A DNA stretch of 64,000 bases from Stieleria marina (GTDB lineage: Bacteria; Planctomycetota; Planctomycetia; Pirellulales; Pirellulaceae). The notes under the pieces were generated by a model. The model saw only the letters and a program-made list of their open reading frames with translations, had not been told where the DNA came from and searched no databases. Below are positions 1 to 7,902 of the stretch, one piece after another. The stretch covers positions 3,782,001 to 3,846,000 of the forward strand of contig CP036526.1 of NCBI GenBank assembly GCA_007741555.1, in the 5' to 3' direction. Positions within the stretch are counted from its first letter, which is position 1. The number at the start of each line of letters is the position of its first letter. The position numbers were made by a program, and so were the translations under genes.

Positions 1-29
1 TCAAAACTAAACCAAGCACAGAGACATTC

Positions 30-587
30 ATGACGCGAACTCAGAAAGAGAGAATGCTTGCTGGTGATCTTTATGACGCAAGCGATGCAGAACTTGCCGA
101 GGATCGAATGAGGACGCGTGAACTCTGTCATCAGCTCAACCAGAGTTTGCCAAGAGACGAGAGCATTCGTCGCGGAATCTTAAGCGATTTGTTTAGCCAG
201 GGAGGTGAAACAGTTTGGCTTGAACCGCCGTTTCGTTGTGACTACGGCAACAACATCTCTCTCGGTAAGAACGTGTACTTCAATTTTGACTGTGTGATTC
301 TGGACGTTTGCAAAGTCCAGCTTGGCGACAACGTATTCGTCGGCCCAGGAGTTCACATTTACACGGCGACGCATCCATTGGAAGCGATCCCTCGTCGTAC
401 GCAAGAGTTTGGCAAACCGGTCACGATTGGTAGCGATGTCTGGATTGGTGGAGGGGCGATCATCTGCCCGGGAGTGACGATCGGTGACCGCAGTGTGATC
501 GGTGCCGGCAGCGTAGTTGCCAAAGACGTACCAGTCGGCGTCCTTGTCGCCGGCAATCCCGCCAAATTGGTTCGGCAAATCGAGTGA
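30..587 (+). CDS. Maltose/galactoside O-acetyltransferase family protein
   Basis: This 185-residue protein is a hexapeptide-repeat acyltransferase of the Maa/LacA/NodL type, which transfers acetyl from acetyl-CoA to a sugar hydroxyl. The N-terminus has the family's helical cap (MLAGDLYDASDAEL at about residues 9-22). From about residue 70 it runs into left-handed beta-helix hexapeptides (IGSDVWIGGGAIICPGV). His115 in the TATHPL motif matches the catalytic histidine. Length equals the family norm (about 185). The sugar acceptor cannot be read from sequence. It faces the GNAT gene tail to tail with only 34 nt between them. Confidence 0.9.
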   Translation: MTRTQKERMLAGDLYDASDAELAEDRMRTRELCHQLNQSLPRDESIRRGILSDLFSQGGETVWLEPPFRCDYGNNISLGKNVYFNFDCVILDVCKVQLGDNVFVGPGVHIYTATHPLEAIPRRTQEFGKPVTIGSDVWIGGGAIICPGVTIGDRSVIGAGSVVAKDVPVGVLVAGNPAKLVRQIE

Positions 588-621
588 ATTTCGCTGGCAG
601 ACAACCAGGGGTAACAGCCGC

Positions 622-1179
622 CTACGCACTCCAGTATTGAGGCTGATTGAGCACACGCGAGCATTGAATGGTTCCGTGGTTTTGAGCAATCGCTCCTTGG
701 CGTAGCTCAATCACCATCCACGCGTCAGCGTACTGAGGTGGAATCACATGAGGGGCCTGAAAGCCGAGCTCACCTGCGGGCCGAAATCCGAAACGTCCGT
801 AGTATTCGGGGTACCCCAATACGAAAACCAGTTCCACGCGAAGTGATTGCAACTCGCCAAGTCCATATCGGATCAGCTGCGATCCGATTCCTCGCCGTTG
901 CATCGACGCATCGACAGCGACGGGCGAGAGTATCATTGCCGATACGTCGGTCGCGTTCAGCTCGATCGACACGGTCGTTAAAAGAACATGTCCCACCACC
1001 GCTTGGTCCATCTCTGCGACGAGTGACACAATGGGCTGGGCCGTTGTGTCCGCGAAAAGGTCATCGACAAGCTGGGCGATCTCGTTTCCTTGGTTGTCGC
1101 TGAAGGCCGATCGGTGCACGCTGGCGATCGCATCACGGTCCGTCGCCTCAGTCGAACGAAATCGTAGCTGGTCGCTCAT
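622..1179 (-). CDS. GNAT family N-acetyltransferase (YhbS-like)
   Basis: This is a cytoplasmic GNAT acetyltransferase that uses acetyl-CoA; its acceptor is unknown. The acetyl-CoA-binding motif A is visible as QRRGIGSQLI. The signature LGYPEYYGRFGF, typical of the YhbS/COG3153 branch, follows. I place the start at 1179 (MSDQLRF) rather than 30 nt upstream. Its ATG overlaps the TGA stop of the CoA-binding gene in a 4-nt ATGA junction, so the two are probably translated together. The product is about 185 residues, within the family range. Confidence 0.85.
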   Translation of the reverse strand: MSDQLRFRSTEATDRDAIASVHRSAFSDNQGNEIAQLVDDLFADTTAQPIVSLVAEMDQAVVGHVLLTTVSIELNATDVSAMILSPVAVDASMQRRGIGSQLIRYGLGELQSLRVELVFVLGYPEYYGRFGFRPAGELGFQAPHVIPPQYADAWMVIELRQGAIAQNHGTIQCSRVLNQPQYWSA

Positions 1180-1568
1180 GAATGAAGTGCCAGCAATACA
1201 AGCACACAAGATCCGTCGTCGATCACGTTGATGCCTGCTTGGCGTGCGGCATTGCTGGCTTCTAAGTCTTCAGCGCCGGGCTGCATCCAGATGTTCTTCA
1301 CACCGGCTTCAATCGCATCGGCAACGATTTGGCGAGTGACTTGTGGTGGCGTAATGATCGAAAGTGATTCAGGGACAAATGGCAGGTCCGCAATTTGCGG
1401 ATACGCTTGGTGCCCATCGATTTCTTCGGTGACCGGGTTCAGTGGATAGGTGTCGCGCCCCGATGCAAGCAAGGCCTTAAACACCTTGTAGCCGTACTTG
1501 TGGGGGCGTGCCGATGCGCCGGCAACGGCGTACAAATCGGCGGCCAAAAATGTTTTTGTGTTGTTCAT
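1176..1568 (-). CDS. CoA-binding protein (YccU family)
   Basis: This is a small Rossmann-fold CoA-binding domain protein of the YccU/COG1832 type, about 130 residues, the whole length of the family. It begins with the nucleotide-binding strand and loop (LYAVAGASARPHKYGY), continues with YPLNPVTEEIDG and carries the family motif IWMQPGAED. The near C-terminal Cys in GSCVLVLL is also typical. The first ATG in frame is at 1568; a TTG three codons upstream is possible. It overlaps the downstream GNAT gene by 4 nt. The family's cellular role is not established. Confidence 0.85.
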   Translation of the reverse strand: MNNTKTFLAADLYAVAGASARPHKYGYKVFKALLASGRDTYPLNPVTEEIDGHQAYPQIADLPFVPESLSIITPPQVTRQIVADAIEAGVKNIWMQPGAEDLEASNAARQAGINVIDDGSCVLVLLALHS

Positions 1569-1629
1569 CTGATTCAAACTGGGGGATGGTGGTTCGGTGC
1601 GACATGGTCCGTCGCGAGCAATCGGAACG

Positions 1630-3834
1630 CTATTGGGTTAGGAGAGCGGCAATTACTTGAGCATAGACGCGGTGGGCAAAGTCGTTCGGGTGATTGACTC
1701 CGTTTCCAGTTAGGTCCGAGTCCTTTTTGCGTTTCAGAAACTCAGTCCAGACGCTTGTCATGTCTGCAATCGCAATTCCTGGGCGGCAGAGCGAAGCCAA
1801 TTGATCGCGGTACTCGGGGAATACGTCATGTTTCAGTCGCACCCAGTCGCGATTGCCCAACATTGATGCGACCAGCACAAACTCCGCTTGAGGAAGTTCG
1901 TCGCGAGTTGCTTTGATGATGGCGGCCGTATTATCGCCGAACTCTTTGGCCGACCGACTGGCCGAATCGTTCATCCCGAAGGCCAAGATAACCAAATCAG
2001 GAGCATGCGAGACGACTTGCGGAACCATCGTCATGCCCCAGGGAGTTGATTTTCCGCCTACCGACAGGTTCGTCAGTTTGATCTTCGCGCGAGTTTGTTT
2101 TTCCAGATGCTCTGCCAGCAAGTCTTGATAAGCGGGTTGAAACGGTGCGCCGTCGCCCCAGCCCGACGCGTTGCAGCCGGTCGAGATACTATCACCGAGC
2201 ACAACGATTGAGAGGTCTTTGCGTTGTTGCAGCTTTGAGATCGTGACGGGAAGCTTCGCGGGATCAAATGTCGGCATGGAAACCGGCCAAGCGTCATCCG
2301 CTTTTCGATAAGTCACGGAGGTTTGCAGTTGATGATATTCCAACTGAGCGCCGAACAGAATTTCGCCCTTCCCATCGCGGTGAGTTAACTTGTGTCGTTG
2401 TGAATTGTCAGGACGACGCAGTTGTGACGCCAAGGTGGTCACGATGCGCGATCCGTTGGGGATCACTAACTGGTTGGTGCCGGCGACAAAACGATAGTCA
2501 CGACCTTGCCTATAAGTCGTCTGGCCAGACGAACTTTGCACCGAAACAATTTCGCTGATTGGAAACAGCACTGAACCTTTGGCTGGCTGCGTCTCATCGT
2601 CTCGCAGGAACAGGACAGGCTCGCTTTGCACAACGTCTGTCTGCCAGAACGGCTGGAGTAGCGCAGGCGAATAGGCCCAACGCTGCTGAGCGATCTTGCA
2701 GCTCAACCAAGAATAGATTGTTGCACCAAGCTGTTTGTAACCATTCCGGTTGGGGTGCACAGCGTTGTTCGTAGGATATCCGTCAATGGGATCAATGTTC
2801 AGCTGCGTAGGAACAACCGTGAGTTGCGGATCTGATTTTGCATCGACAAACTGTAGCTGCCGTTGGACCAAGCGATGCTGAATTCGTTTCCATCCCCAGC
2901 GACTATACCGATCTTGGTAGTTCGCCACGAAGGCCTCTTCACGAGCGTTTGGAGGAGTCGTCAAGCAAAAACCAATATGTGCCTTGGGCGCCGCTTGCCG
3001 AATTGAGCCCAGCAATTGATCGGCGTAAACCAGCATTTTGTCAATTTTCGCGTCGACACCCGTTGCATCGTCTGCCGGAGCGCTGAAGCAGTCGTTGATT
3101 CCTAATAAGATGACCACGTAGTCGGGGAGGTGGCCGTTGCACTGCTGATCAAAGTAGCGGTGCATGTCCAATTGGGGTTTTGAGTCCTTGTCGAGAAAAA
3201 CAAACGGACTGCTTCTGACCTTTTTTCCATCCGGCCGCGGTTCATATTTGGAAACAAAATTGTTCCACGTCCATCCGCCGTAACCTTCATGTCGGACACC
3301 TTTCGCAGCAGAAGCCGGTTTGTGCGTACCAAGCATCTCGATTTTGACGTTGCTATGCTCCGCAAACAAGCGTGCAATCTCGTTGGGATACGCCGATCCA
3401 TGCGTCAAACTATCGCCGATGATCAATAGACGAATCGGATCTGTGGCGTCTTTGGCAGTACTGCTGGACGCGTTTTTCGGAGCACTACCGTGAGCCGTGC
3501 CAACCACTTTGATCTCGCTTGATGCTGACGCAACCAGTTTGCCATCGATCCCAGAGATTTGAACGCGAATCGGATGAGTGCCGATGTCCTTGTTTCTGGG
3601 CGTAGCCGACCAATTTCCTGGCAGCGTCTGCCCGATATCGCAGACGACCTCGAAGCGAAATTTGCTCAGGTCTTGCGATAGAACAATGTTGTCAAAATAT
3701 ACGTTGGTCGGCACGTCGGTCGAAGCGAAAATCGTCGGCGGAAGCGTGAGCTCCAACGCGTGGGTGGGCTGTTGAGCACGGGCAGTAGCGCAGCTGAAGA
3801 ACAGCAAAACGACAAGCCAGTGTGTTCGTATCAT
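1630..3834 (-). CDS. Secreted protein with two SGNH/GDSL hydrolase domains
   Basis: The product is an exported 734-residue esterase-like protein. A Sec signal peptide ends near residue 20 (CATARAQQ). A beta-rich segment (about 25-115) precedes two SGNH domains. The first spans about 134-385, with nucleophile motif IGDSLTHG (Ser142), block III LGINDC and a terminal AVHPN. The second spans about 539-734, with LGDSIS (Ser549), FGMNDS (Asn622) and NHPND (His715). The usual Asp three residues before the catalytic His is not evident in either copy. The substrate is unknown; acetyl esters of polysaccharides are a common target of such proteins in this phylum. Confidence 0.85.
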   Translation of the reverse strand: MIRTHWLVVLLFFSCATARAQQPTHALELTLPPTIFASTDVPTNVYFDNIVLSQDLSKFRFEVVCDIGQTLPGNWSATPRNKDIGTHPIRVQISGIDGKLVASASSEIKVVGTAHGSAPKNASSSTAKDATDPIRLLIIGDSLTHGSAYPNEIARLFAEHSNVKIEMLGTHKPASAAKGVRHEGYGGWTWNNFVSKYEPRPDGKKVRSSPFVFLDKDSKPQLDMHRYFDQQCNGHLPDYVVILLGINDCFSAPADDATGVDAKIDKMLVYADQLLGSIRQAAPKAHIGFCLTTPPNAREEAFVANYQDRYSRWGWKRIQHRLVQRQLQFVDAKSDPQLTVVPTQLNIDPIDGYPTNNAVHPNRNGYKQLGATIYSWLSCKIAQQRWAYSPALLQPFWQTDVVQSEPVLFLRDDETQPAKGSVLFPISEIVSVQSSSGQTTYRQGRDYRFVAGTNQLVIPNGSRIVTTLASQLRRPDNSQRHKLTHRDGKGEILFGAQLEYHQLQTSVTYRKADDAWPVSMPTFDPAKLPVTISKLQQRKDLSIVVLGDSISTGCNASGWGDGAPFQPAYQDLLAEHLEKQTRAKIKLTNLSVGGKSTPWGMTMVPQVVSHAPDLVILAFGMNDSASRSAKEFGDNTAAIIKATRDELPQAEFVLVASMLGNRDWVRLKHDVFPEYRDQLASLCRPGIAIADMTSVWTEFLKRKKDSDLTGNGVNHPNDFAHRVYAQVIAALLTQ

Positions 3835-4065
3835 GTTGAAACTCGAGGATGAAATTCGGTCCGCGGATCGCCTATGCCAAGTTTACCTTATCAGCAGCGG
3901 AGCAGTTCGCGCCGCAAGACTAGACGCAAGGATCCGTGACGCCCCAGCGTTTAGAATTTTGTAGCGACGCTCGCTAGTTAGACTGCCTGGTCATCATCTC
4001 TTTTCATTTCATACGCGTCTGCGACAATGCCGCAAAGTTAATGACACGCCCGAGTGACCGATCCT

Positions 4066-4398
4066 ATGACTGATTTTCCGAACTGCCCTCAATGCGATGG
4101 CGAATTTACCTATGCAGATGGACCGCTGTTCGTTTGTCCAAGCTGCGCCCACGAGTGGTCGCCTTCGGATGAGGCTGCTGCGGCTGAAGAAGACGCGACC
4201 CGAGATGCCAACGGAAACTTGTTGGAGAATGGCGATGCGGTGATCGTGGTCAAGGACCTGAAGTTCAACGGCGGTGTGGTCAAAGGCGGTACGAAAGTGA
4301 AGAACATCCGCATCGTAGACGGCGATCACGACATCGATTGCAAGATCGACGGGATCGGGGCGATGTCGCTGAAATCCGAATTCGTCAAGAAAGCCTAA
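4066..4398 (+). CDS. yjdM: PhnA/YjdM family zinc-ribbon protein
   Basis: This 110-residue protein matches the whole PhnA (YjdM) family. It has an N-terminal zinc ribbon with two CxxC pairs (NCPQC and VCPSC), the linker DANGNLL, and the conserved C-terminal block KVKNIRIVDGDH ending SEFVKKA. I chose the ATG at 4066, which matches the family N-terminus, over a GTG four codons earlier. Despite its historical name, the E. coli homologue is not a required phosphonate enzyme and its role is unclear. No phosphonate genes lie nearby. It is divergent from the double-SGNH gene. Confidence 0.92.
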   Translation: MTDFPNCPQCDGEFTYADGPLFVCPSCAHEWSPSDEAAAAEEDATRDANGNLLENGDAVIVVKDLKFNGGVVKGGTKVKNIRIVDGDHDIDCKIDGIGAMSLKSEFVKKA

Positions 4399-4589
4399 TT
4401 GCTACGCTGACAGCCGATGTACAGCGAGGCAATGCTTCATTGTCCTGCGTCGACAGCGTTCAATCGCAGGGCGTAGTTGGAGATTGCCAGGCGAAGCCGC
4501 TGGATTCGGTGAAAGAAGGCGTCGTGGCGACTCCGATCTTTTACCTGGGCAACGGTCGCACAACCCACGCAGCAACCGGATAAGTTCTC

Positions 4590-5621
4590 TCAGTCAGCTT
4601 TGCTGTTGAGTTCAATGCCGCTGCCTGATCCCGGTCCCAGGGTGATGTGCCCGCTCGCGTCGACCGCTACTCCAGTCGCGATGTCTTCGGATAGGAGGAC
4701 GGCTCCGTCAAGATCTGCGTAGTCGAGCAAGGGCAGCAACTGCGCAGCGCCGGAAATGCCGACGGAGCTTTCGACCATGCAGCCGACCATCGTCTTTAAG
4801 CCCAGTTCACGCGCTTGACGCAACATTTTGACGCCCGGGGTCAGCCCGCCACACTTGCAGAGTTTGACGTTGACGCCATGAAACAATCCGGCGCACTTGG
4901 CGACGTCCGATTCAACCAGGCAATTTTCGTCAGCGATGATCGGCAGCGCGGATTCTTGGAGAACCCGCTGGTGTTGATCGGTCGCTGAATCCGCAGGCAG
5001 CGGTTGCTCAATAAACTCAACGCCAAGCTCTTTTAACTGATGCGAATAAGAAATCGTTTCGTCCACCGTCCAGCCGCAATTGGCGTCCACTCGAAAAGTC
5101 GCTGTGGTCGCTTCTCTCAATGCACGAATGATTTCGACGTCTTGCTTGGATCCGAGCTTGATTTTGTAGATGTTCCAATCCGGACGGGACTTCAGCTTGG
5201 CAATCATCTTGTCGATTGAGTCGATACCAATGGTGTAGCTTGAATCGGGGATATTCTCCCAAGCCAATCCAAGCGTCTCAAAGGTTGGCTTCTGTTTCAG
5301 TTTGCCGAATAGGTCGTACGCGGCCAAATCGATTGCTGACAACGCGAAAGAATCGTTACGCAAAATCGGCTGCAACTCTTGCCACAACTGTTGCGGGCGA
5401 CCGAACTGGAAAGCTTCGATTGTTTCGCGGCACTCCAGCACAGAGTTGGACATCGATTCCAACGTATGACCGTAATACGAATTTGCGGTCGCTTCGCCGT
5501 AGCCACTCACTCCATCGTGTTGGAGTTCCACGACCAGTGATGGTTGCGTGCTGATGGATCCTCGCGAAATGGTAAACTCAAATTCCAAAGGCAGCTGATA
5601 GCGATGAAGTTTCAGTTTCAT
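4590..5621 (-). CDS. Dipeptide epimerase (L-Ala-D/L-Glu epimerase type, enolase superfamily)
   Basis: This 343-residue enzyme belongs to the muconate-lactonizing subgroup of the enolase superfamily. The two catalytic lysines are visible: the KxK pair in YKIKLG (Lys153/Lys155) and Lys253 in NVKLCKCGG. The Mg2+ ligands are Asp179 (RVDANCG), Glu205 (IEQPLP) and Asp231 (IADENC). The DLDGAVLL block near the C-terminus resembles the DxD motif that binds the dipeptide amino group. The likely role is epimerizing murein-derived or dietary dipeptides, but exact specificity cannot be read. Its ATG overlaps the stop of a short upstream frame (ATGA), at the end of the two-component gene block. Confidence 0.85.
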   Translation of the reverse strand: MKLKLHRYQLPLEFEFTISRGSISTQPSLVVELQHDGVSGYGEATANSYYGHTLESMSNSVLECRETIEAFQFGRPQQLWQELQPILRNDSFALSAIDLAAYDLFGKLKQKPTFETLGLAWENIPDSSYTIGIDSIDKMIAKLKSRPDWNIYKIKLGSKQDVEIIRALREATTATFRVDANCGWTVDETISYSHQLKELGVEFIEQPLPADSATDQHQRVLQESALPIIADENCLVESDVAKCAGLFHGVNVKLCKCGGLTPGVKMLRQARELGLKTMVGCMVESSVGISGAAQLLPLLDYADLDGAVLLSEDIATGVAVDASGHITLGPGSGSGIELNSKAD

Positions 5622-5770
5622 CTCAAAATCTCCGGGGTCGAAACTTGCGTGCCAGCGGCCGAGGCCAATACGCCGCCAAAATCGATACTGCCGTCGCGAG
5701 AGCCAAGGCTAGCCAATCGTTCTGCGTCTCGATCCACGAGATGCGAAGCGAACAAGTTGAGTCGATTCAT
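5618..5770 (-). CDS. Possible small upstream ORF (50 aa) coupled to the epimerase gene
   Basis: An ATG-initiated frame of 50 codons (MNRLNLF...TPEILR) fills the gap between the Rcp1-like receiver gene and the dipeptide epimerase. Its TGA overlaps the epimerase ATG in an ATGA junction. I recognise no family, signal peptide or membrane segment. The overlap is the main support. It may be a translated leader or simply chance in a 190-nt gap. Confidence 0.3.
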   Translation of the reverse strand: MNRLNLFASHLVDRDAERLASLGSRDGSIDFGGVLASAAGTQVSTPEILR

Positions 5771-5814
5771 TGAGATCTTGGTTGCTGACTGATGAGTAAA
5801 AGTGAGAACGATGG

Positions 5815-6255
5815 TCAATCTTTGTCTGGTGGAAATTCGACGTACCGCCAGTACATGTCGATGATATCTATCAAGTTGAGAAAGTCCTCGCCTGCTTGCG
5901 ACTTGACCATGTAGCCGGCAATCTGCTGGTCGTACGCAGCGACTTTGTCTCGGTCAGCGTCAGAGGTGGTGAGCACGAATACGATACAGCCTTTCAACAC
6001 TGGATCACCACGCATCTCCTGTAGAAATTCGATGCCATTCATGCGTGGCATATTGAGGTCCAGCAGAATGATGAACGGTTGATCCAAAGGCACTTTTCCG
6101 GCTTCACCTCGCAGGTGCTGAAGAGCTTCGATCCCGTCTCTAGCGACAACGATTGGATTGGCAATTCGCTGATTGTGCATCGCCCGCATCACGGCTTCCG
6201 CGTCGATCTCATCGTCCTCGACGAGCAGAATGTTGACTGTTTTGTTTGGTGGCAT
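5815..6255 (-). CDS. Response regulator, stand-alone receiver (Rcp1-like)
   Basis: This 146-residue protein is a single receiver domain with no output domain. The acidic pair is in LLVEDDEIDA, the phosphoacceptor is Asp66 (ILLDLNMP), the Thr is in VLTTSD and the Lys in GYMVKS. The long C-terminal helix ending IDMYWRYVEFPP is characteristic of Rcp1-type receivers that pair with phytochrome-like or PAS histidine kinases. It lies downstream of two histidine kinase genes in the same orientation, so phosphotransfer from one of them is a reasonable inference. Confidence 0.9.
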   Translation of the reverse strand: MPPNKTVNILLVEDDEIDAEAVMRAMHNQRIANPIVVARDGIEALQHLRGEAGKVPLDQPFIILLDLNMPRMNGIEFLQEMRGDPVLKGCIVFVLTTSDADRDKVAAYDQQIAGYMVKSQAGEDFLNLIDIIDMYWRYVEFPPDKD

Positions 6256-6303
6256 GCGGTGGGACCTCGGTAGGATCTTCGAACGATAGGATCTCGGGGT
6301 GCA

Positions 6304-6684
6304 TTATTCGGTTGACAAGGAATCGGTGATTCGATCGAGCTCGGCCAGGAACTGCCGTGTATTGAGCGGCTTTGCCATCGTCGCCTCGGCGCCTGCTTCG
6401 ACTAGTTCCTTAATTTGCGTTTCGCTTAAATAGCCACTCACGACGATCGTGGGGATCGACGCGTTTCGTTTTTGCAATTCCTGCAGCAACTGCAGTCCAG
6501 AGAGACCACGGAGCCGAAAATCGACAATCAGACAATCAAGTTTGTCGAGCGACTTAGAATTTAACAAAGTTTCGGCCGAGTCGAACTCTTCGACTTCATA
6601 TTCACGAAGACTTTTCAGCAGGGCTCGGGTCGAAAGCCGAACAATGGTTTCGTCGTCGACGATCGCAATGCGTTTTTTCGTCAT
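6304..6684 (-). CDS. Response regulator, stand-alone receiver (FixJ-type)
   Basis: This is a 126-residue receiver domain only. Visible key residues are the acidic pair in IVDDE, the phosphoacceptor Asp55 (LIVDFRL), Ser in VVSGY and Lys in MAKPL. The sequence resembles the receiver of FixJ/NarL-like or PAS-kinase-associated single-domain regulators. Its start ATG overlaps the stop of the receiver-kinase gene (ATGA), suggesting translation at a linked ratio with that kinase. With no output domain, it must act by protein contact or as a phosphate sink or relay. Confidence 0.9.
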   Translation of the reverse strand: MTKKRIAIVDDETIVRLSTRALLKSLREYEVEEFDSAETLLNSKSLDKLDCLIVDFRLRGLSGLQLLQELQKRNASIPTIVVSGYLSETQIKELVEAGAEATMAKPLNTRQFLAELDRITDSLSTE

Positions 6685-7823
6685 GACATTGGCAGCTCAA
6701 AACGAAAGATTGAACCTGGGTGATGTTCCGGCACAGCGACGGAGATCCGCCCGCCGTGATTGTCTAATATTCGGGCGCAAATCGCCAGTCCCATGCCAAG
6801 TCCGTCGCTCTTCGTCGTCTTGAATGCGGTAAAAACCGCTCCAGCATCCAGTTGTAATCCCGATCCATGATCGGTGATCTCCACGACGATCATATCATCC
6901 GTTGCTGACGTGGCAGCAACGATCAGACGATCCGGCTGGGGAGTATCTTCGAGCGCGTCAAATGCATTTCGCAGCAAGTTGATAATGACTTGACGAATTT
7001 GAGTTCGATTTCCCAAAGCTTCTAGGCGGCCTGAAGACAATTCCTGCTGGACCGTGACCATCCGTCGACGGCGTTCGTAGTCGACAAATTCAATCGTCGA
7101 GATGATCAATTCGTTAACGTCGAACGATTCGAACTGAACCGAGTCATCACGGATAAACTCGCGCAGTCTTCGCAGGACATCACCAGCGTGCGAATTCGCT
7201 TCATCCAATTTGCCCATCAACACCCCGCAAAGTTCGTGGTCGATGGTCGTCTGTTGTAGAGTGGCATCAAGAGCAGCGACCAAATTGGAAATGACCGATA
7301 GCGGCTGGCTGACTTCATGTGAGATCTCTGCGACCAATTCGCCCATCAGGGCCACTCGCGCTAGGTGCGCCAAGCTCTGTTCTTGTTCGCGCAACTCTTC
7401 GGAAAGACGTTCGCGTTCAGTTTGCTCAATTTCCAACTGCTGAAGAAGCCGTCCTCGTTCGACCGCAAACTTCAGAGCTTGGACTGCACGTTCATCAAGT
7501 TGGTTTTTGAGCAGATAATCTTGGGCACCCATCCGAATGATTTGGACAGCCAAATTGCGATCTTTCAATCCAGTCAGAATGACGATCGGAAGCCTGGGTG
7601 CCGTCTGGCGGATACGGAGGAACGAATCGACCCCGGAACTATCCGGCAAGCCAGGGTCAAGCAAGATCAGATCAAGCGAAGGATCTTTGGCACTCTCAAT
7701 CGCATCGTTCAGTGTCGTGGCATGCTGCACCAACGTTTGCCGAGGCAGCGAACGCCGGACGGAATCCGCATCAATTTCATCGTCTTCGATCAACAAGATC
7801 GACATAGGGCTGTCAGTTGGCAT
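6681..7823 (-). CDS. Hybrid receiver - histidine kinase
   Basis: This cytoplasmic protein (about 380 residues) has an N-terminal receiver followed directly by a kinase core. In numbering from a GTG at 7862, the receiver Asp is Asp69 (LLDPGLPD), its Lys is in YLLKN, and a coiled linker leads to His182 (AEISHEVSQPLS). The ATPase domain has the N box (NLLRNAFDAL), DHGSGL and GLGMGLAIC. I prefer the ATG at 7823 (MPTDSP) because the N-terminus then matches the neighbouring Rcp1-like receiver (ILLxEDDEIDA). There is no transmembrane segment. The receiver probably gates the kinase in cis. Confidence 0.88.
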   Translation of the reverse strand: MPTDSPMSILLIEDDEIDADSVRRSLPRQTLVQHATTLNDAIESAKDPSLDLILLDPGLPDSSGVDSFLRIRQTAPRLPIVILTGLKDRNLAVQIIRMGAQDYLLKNQLDERAVQALKFAVERGRLLQQLEIEQTERERLSEELREQEQSLAHLARVALMGELVAEISHEVSQPLSVISNLVAALDATLQQTTIDHELCGVLMGKLDEANSHAGDVLRRLREFIRDDSVQFESFDVNELIISTIEFVDYERRRRMVTVQQELSSGRLEALGNRTQIRQVIINLLRNAFDALEDTPQPDRLIVAATSATDDMIVVEITDHGSGLQLDAGAVFTAFKTTKSDGLGMGLAICARILDNHGGRISVAVPEHHPGSIFRFELPMS

Positions 7824-7902
7824 CACGTTTGCCTGATGTGTCAGCGGGAAACGCTCGCCCACTGTCAGAGCGGACGTGCGTTATTGATTCAATCGCAAGT
7901 AA

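Noticed and set aside
180-710. Minus-strand frame opposite the maltose O-acetyltransferase gene
   Set aside because: Overlaps a confident gene, has no family motifs and a composition expected of an antisense shadow.
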